Shown piece after piece: positions 61,115-64,000 of a stretch of DNA of 64,000 bases. This stretch comes from UBA1546 sp049302185 (lineage in GTDB: Bacteria > Nitrospirota > Thermodesulfovibrionia > Thermodesulfovibrionales > UBA1546). A program made the translations under genes and the position numbers. The stretch lies in the NCBI GenBank assembly GCA_049302185.1, contig JBAQLV010000013.1, forward strand, positions 62,001-126,000, in the 5' to 3' direction. Position 1 is the stretch's first letter. Each line of letters begins with the position of its first letter. The notes beneath the pieces were generated by a model that saw only the letters and a list, made by a program, of their open reading frames with translations, made no database searches and had not been told where the DNA came from.

Positions 61115-62323
61115 ATGGCACGATCAATTCCTGCATTGATAAACTCTCACATGCTGGTTTGGGCAAGGGAAGAAGCTGGCTATACTCGGGAGCACGCAGC
61201 GGAAAAGGCGCATTTCCCGGTAGAGAAGCTGCGTTCATGGGAGACCAACGAGACCCCGCCGACATTGCGTCAGGCTGAAAAGCTTGCCGGATTATATAAT
61301 CGGCCATTTTCAGTATTTTGCCTCGCTACTCCACCGAAGACTACGCCGCTTGCCGCAGAATATCGTCGCTTGCCGGGAGTAAAACCCGGAGAGGAATCTC
61401 CCGAACTACGCTTAGCCTTGCGCCAGATGATTTATCGCCGCAAGGTTGCCTTCGAGCTTCTCTGGGAACTCGGAGATCAACCAGAGCCTTTTTCATATAC
61501 TATAAATTCCGGCAAAAGCCCGGAACAGATAGCGGTGACGCTTCGTAATACTTTAGGGATTTCAATAGGGGAGCAGCAGGGGTGGCCCAACGAGTATCGC
61601 GCATGGCATGAGTGGCGTGCTGCAGTAGAGAATATCGGCGTGCTGGTTTTTCAGTTTTCAAAAGTTAAAGTGGAGGAGCTACGGGGTTTATCGTTATTGG
61701 AGTTTCCATTGCCGGTGATAGGTATCAATTCTAAAGAAATCCCAGCGTCAAAACCATTCAGCCTTTTGCATGAGCTGGTGCATGTGATGCTTGCTTGTGC
61801 TGATGAGGAAAAGCCCGCATTAATGGAAAATCGGCCGGAGCAGGATTGGACAGAGTTGGAAAAATTTGCTGAAGCAGTTGCCGGAGCTGTTTTGATGCCT
61901 GCCAATGCCCTTCTTAATGAGTGGGAAGTCTCAAGCCGATCAACGGCATCCGATTGGGATATTATGGAGATTCGTAAATTAGCTCGTCGCTATAAAGTGA
62001 CACCTAAAGCTATGATTACGCGACTTCTATTATTGCACCGATGCACACCGGCGGCTTATCGCAGATGGACTGATGCATGGGAAGCAAACCTAAAGGAACA
62101 TCCGCCAAAGCCCGGAGGCGGCATAGCAACACCTGCCGAGAAAGCTTTAAATAGAAACGGACGGTCTTTTTCACGACTTGTACTTGAGGCACTGACGCAT
62201 GAACGTATTACAGCGGTTGAGGCGGCGAGATATCTTGAGTTGAACTATCCCCACATTGAGACGCTGCGGCGCAATCTTGCTATGGCACGGCAATTTGAGC
62301 CTGTCACGGCTGGAACCGAGTAG
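61115..62323 (+). CDS. XRE-ImmA/IrrE metallopeptidase
   Basis: A 402-residue protein: an XRE-like helix-turn-helix (about 10-65, LVWAREEAGYTREHAAEKAHF to LAGLYNRPF), then an ImmA/IrrE zinc peptidase with HELVH at about residue 219 (LLHELVHVMLAC) and a Glu in EAVAGAVLMPANALL. Such proteins cleave a repressor or act as the regulator in mobile or toxin-antitoxin modules. The PIN-like DUF4411 gene follows 3 bases after the stop, a frequent partner. GC content is higher than in the flanking genes, suggesting separate acquisition. Confidence 0.85.
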   Translation: MARSIPALINSHMLVWAREEAGYTREHAAEKAHFPVEKLRSWETNETPPTLRQAEKLAGLYNRPFSVFCLATPPKTTPLAAEYRRLPGVKPGEESPELRLALRQMIYRRKVAFELLWELGDQPEPFSYTINSGKSPEQIAVTLRNTLGISIGEQQGWPNEYRAWHEWRAAVENIGVLVFQFSKVKVEELRGLSLLEFPLPVIGINSKEIPASKPFSLLHELVHVMLACADEEKPALMENRPEQDWTELEKFAEAVAGAVLMPANALLNEWEVSSRSTASDWDIMEIRKLARRYKVTPKAMITRLLLLHRCTPAAYRRWTDAWEANLKEHPPKPGGGIATPAEKALNRNGRSFSRLVLEALTHERITAVEAARYLELNYPHIETLRRNLAMARQFEPVTAGTE

Positions 62324-62326
62324 GAC

Positions 62327-62800
62327 ATGTATTCATTTGATACAAATATTTTCCTTGACTGGTGGGAGAGACGCTACCCGCCGGATATATTTCCAGCAGT
62401 GCAGCGACACATTGAACGACTCGCAGGCGATGGTAAGCTCTATGCCCCTGAGGGTGTCTTGGGTGAAATACAACATATTGGATCGACAGAGCTAAAAGCA
62501 TGGGCTAAACAATATCGCGGAGTATTCATTCCTCATGACCAACAGATTCAAACAGAAGCAAAGAATATCCAAACCCGATTCCCCGGATTCATTGACCCTA
62601 ATGCTATTCACGACGAAGCAGATCGCTATGTGATAGCTTTGGCAAAAAGCAGGGGCTTTAGTGTAGTTACTCACGAAACGTCCGCAAAATCAAAAAGAAG
62701 GCCGCCACGCTCGCACTATATCCCCGATGTATGCTCAGAACTCAGCATACAGTGCATCGAATTTGTTGAGCTTATGCGCCGAGAAAAGTGGTCCTTTTGA
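62327..62800 (+). CDS. DUF4411 PIN-like protein (probable toxin)
   Basis: A 157-residue PIN-like nuclease: MYSFDTNIFLDWWERRYPPDIFP has the first Asp, HDEADRYVIALAKSRG the central acidic strand and VVTHE the later acidic residue. This is the DUF4411 family, usually next to an ImmA/IrrE gene, as here. It is likely the RNase toxin, with the XRE-ImmA protein as its control partner. Confidence 0.82.
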   Translation: MYSFDTNIFLDWWERRYPPDIFPAVQRHIERLAGDGKLYAPEGVLGEIQHIGSTELKAWAKQYRGVFIPHDQQIQTEAKNIQTRFPGFIDPNAIHDEADRYVIALAKSRGFSVVTHETSAKSKRRPPRSHYIPDVCSELSIQCIEFVELMRREKWSF

Positions 62801-62880
62801 AATAATCTCAAAAATGGTACAGGCATATCATCCCTCATGCAGAGGGCAGGGAGATTGAGATTGTGGAGGGAAAAAGATGA
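62801..62880 (+). pseudogene. Remnant tail of a restriction-modification methyltransferase
   Basis: A frame ending REIEIVEGKR stop, just ahead of the broken toxin gene. Its 19-base core GAGATTGAGATTGTGGAGG (62851-62869) recurs exactly at 63567-63585, in the tail LTPEEIEIVEEKR of another methyltransferase remnant. Upstream codons are not recognisably conserved, so I call it a degraded fragment. Confidence 0.4.
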
Positions 62881-63202
62881 AATCTGAAATATATTTCTCT
62901 GTAAAAACACCTATAGGTATTGAAGTCAGAACTACCGTTCAGTATTGGGAATACCTTACTACATTACTACATTCAAACATCCAATAATGAGAAATAAGGA
63001 AGATATTGTAAAGTTTGTTTTGCAGATGCCTGATGAAATAAGACAAAGCAAAATGGATAAAGAAGTCTTTCTTTATTATAAGCAGTCTGATAAACTATAT
63101 TGTGTGGTTGTCAAGCATACAGAAAAGGAAGGTTTTTTAATAACTGCATATCCTGTTGATAAGGTAAAGGTAAAGGAAGGAGAAATTGTATGGACAAAGT
63201 AA
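62877..63202 (+). pseudogene. Toxin-like gene broken by an 8-bp tandem duplication
   Basis: The first frame opens MKSEIYFSVKTPIGIEVRTT and continues to WEYLTT, then runs to a stop at 62985. A second frame from 62945 carries the rest: FKHPIMRNKEDIVKFVLQMP, then the end GFLITAYPVDKVK. TTACTACA at 62956-62963 is repeated exactly at 62964-62971; deleting one copy joins the frames as WEYLTTFKHPIM. The restored protein would have 105 residues and resembles a small nuclease/toxin commonly next to DUF2283 antitoxins. Its end overlaps the DUF2283 gene by 13 bases. Confidence 0.7.
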
Positions 63203-63402
63203 AAGTTTATTACAACAATGAGTCAGATACAATGGACATCTGGTTCGGCAATCCCGAGGATGAAGTCGTATGTGAAGAGGCGGGAGAAGGCATTATCCTT
63301 AAAAAAGATAAAAATGGGAAGACTATAGGGATTGAAAAGCTATATGTAAGCAAAACTGTCGGTATTGACAGGCCTTTGCCTGTCGAATTAGTAGTTGCGT
63401 GA
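63190..63402 (+). CDS. DUF2283 family protein (probable antitoxin)
   Basis: A 70-residue protein starting MDKVKVYYNNESDTMDIWFG and ending ELVVA. It has the DUF2283 pattern VxYxxxxDxxxIxF...GIILxxDxxGxxxGIExL. Such genes sit next to small toxin-like genes; here the partner is the frameshifted gene it overlaps by 13 bases. The antitoxin is intact while the toxin is broken. Confidence 0.75.
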   Translation: MDKVKVYYNNESDTMDIWFGNPEDEVVCEEAGEGIILKKDKNGKTIGIEKLYVSKTVGIDRPLPVELVVA

Positions 63403-63596
63403 TAAATACCACGCTATCACCCTCGTCAACCAAATCCTTTCCGCCAAGCAACAACCCCCTTCATCCCCCTTTATTAAGTAAGGGGGAATTATCAAACGCC
63501 GACACTTCTGCCCTTGAACGCCAGATTGACGAAATGGTTTATAAACTCTACGGCCTCACGCCGGAAGAGATTGAGATTGTGGAGGAGAAAAGATAA
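63401..63596 (+). pseudogene. C-terminal remnant of a type IIG/BREX-like DNA methyltransferase, split by a repeat
   Basis: The first frame reads DKYHAITLVNQILSAKQ and runs into the repeat; after it a frame two bases off reads NADTSALERQIDEMVYKLYG followed by LTPEEIEIVEEKR. Together they match the usual methyltransferase end, ILxAKK...DTSxLExxIDxxVYxLYGLTxEEIxIVE. A GC-run repeat (63454-63490) between the pieces broke the gene. The 5' bulk is missing. Confidence 0.6.
63454..63490. repeat. GC-run palindromic repeat inside a gene remnant
   Basis: AACCCCCTTCATCCCCCTTT, then ATTAAGTAAGGGGGAATT. It is the shorter fourth copy of the family at 14619, 38804 and 39047, with its right arm shortened. 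It sits between two recognisable parts of a methyltransferase end and causes a frameshift. Confidence 0.7.
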
Positions 63597-63598
63597 CT

Positions 63599-63739
63599 AT
63601 GCAGATTAAATATTCAAGGCACATTGAAACAAGGCTTGCTTTAAGAAAAATTGAATATGACCTGCCAATGGCTGCAGAAGAAAAGGCAGCTTATGGAAAC
63701 AAACCAAAAAAGAAAAAGGGAAGACAATATTCTGAATGA
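63599..63739 (+). CDS. Short DUF4258-like ORF, probably truncated
   Basis: A 46-residue frame. The start, MQIKYSRHIETRLALRKIEY, is like the opening of DUF4258 toxins (YSxHAxxRxxxRxI), but the rest, MAAEEKAAYGNKPKKKKGRQ, does not fit. This suggests a frameshift, deletion or a fused end. It begins 2 bases after the methyltransferase remnant. Confidence 0.4.
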   Translation: MQIKYSRHIETRLALRKIEYDLPMAAEEKAAYGNKPKKKKGRQYSE

Positions 63740-63799
63740 GTTAAACAACGTATTGTGTTTTATTGAAAGATTCCGGAAAATATACCAATATTTTGGGGC

Positions 63800-63826
63800 T
63801 TGACAATATATCAGAAGTGATATAGT
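63800..63826 (+). promoter_or_regulatory. Possible promoter with TTGACA and TATAGT
   Basis: TTGACA (63800-63805) and TATAGT (63821-63826) are separated by only 15 bases, a short spacer. The -10 touches the ATG at 63827, so this could be a promoter of a leaderless gene or a chance match. Confidence 0.35.
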
Positions 63827-64000
63827 ATGAAGATACCGAAACTGCCAGATAATGTTAAAGTGCATCCAAATGTATGGAGGGCAATCAAGGAAATTGCAGT
63901 CCTTGATAATGACAAGGCAGTGAAAATTATTCAACGAATATGCGGATTAGGGATCGATCCGATTCCTGTAAGTGGTGACTGCAAATCTGGCACTATTATA
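63827..64000 (+). CDS. Unrecognised gene, cut by the window end
   Basis: At least 58 codons, beginning MKIPKLPDNVKVHPNVWRAI and including AVLDNDKAVKIIQRICG. The frame stays open at the window edge. Context (small toxin-like genes, remnants) suggests a toxin or antitoxin; the length fits a RelE/ParE-like toxin start, but I see no diagnostic motif. No ribosome binding site is visible. Confidence 0.4.
   Translation, partial: MKIPKLPDNVKVHPNVWRAIKEIAVLDNDKAVKIIQRICGLGIDPIPVSGDCKSGTII

Overview
The window reads as chromosomal DNA of a Gram-negative, moderately AT-rich bacterium, bounded by a partial gene at each end. The outer-membrane machinery is complete enough to be diagnostic: LpxC, several GT9 heptosyltransferases, two O-antigen polymerase/ligase-type membrane proteins, SurA-like proteins and an L,D-transpeptidase. 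The gene set, the many short dispersed repeats and the candidate Re-type citrate synthase would suit a Nitrospirota or deltaproteobacterial-type anaerobe. That placement is inference: no rRNA or tRNA gene is visible.

Layout. (1) 1-22933, plus strand: a long, tightly packed O-antigen/surface-glycan cluster. It encodes CDP-4-keto-6-deoxyglucose synthesis (RfbF, RfbG), sugar epimerases, a near-complete GDP-D-glycero-D-manno-heptose pathway (fused HddC-GmhB, HddA, GmhA), glycosyltransferases, a Wzy-like polymerase, a PglC/WcaJ-type initiating transferase, a WbpM/CapD-type dehydratase and three B12-binding radical SAM proteins. (2) 22979-26498, minus strand: a UDP-sugar 6-dehydrogenase, then glnA and glnB, separated by repeats and a MITE-like palindrome. 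(3) 27836-39661, minus strand: an eleven-gene LPS-core operon with four GT9 heptosyltransferases, a WaaL-like ligase, other glycosyltransferases, two methyltransferases and a deacetylase. (4) 39767-47425: SurA-N protein, citrate synthase-like protein plus isocitrate dehydrogenase, CorC-type protein, an Ala-rich lipoprotein, L,D-transpeptidase and a beta-CASP nuclease. (5) 47505-49193: a small toxin-antitoxin patch with intact, truncated and decayed members. (6) 49234-55768: housekeeping genes coaD, rsmD, purN, surA-like, lpxC and tldD. (7) 55945-64000: a defence island with a two-gene type I restriction system (HsdR and a fused HsdM-HsdS), an ImmA/IrrE-DUF4411 pair, a toxin gene broken by an 8-bp duplication beside an intact DUF2283 gene, and remnants of another methyltransferase.

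Regions 1 and 3 jointly build LPS: activated sugars and O-units come from region 1, and the core and ligation from region 3, with lpxC acting upstream in lipid A synthesis. Three signals cut across the genes. First, degenerate 7-bp repeats, often arranged head to head as long hairpins, occur in and between genes. Second, GC-run palindromes sit in frame inside protein-coding genes. Third, a set of genes has a -10 box so close to the ATG that leaderless mRNAs are likely.
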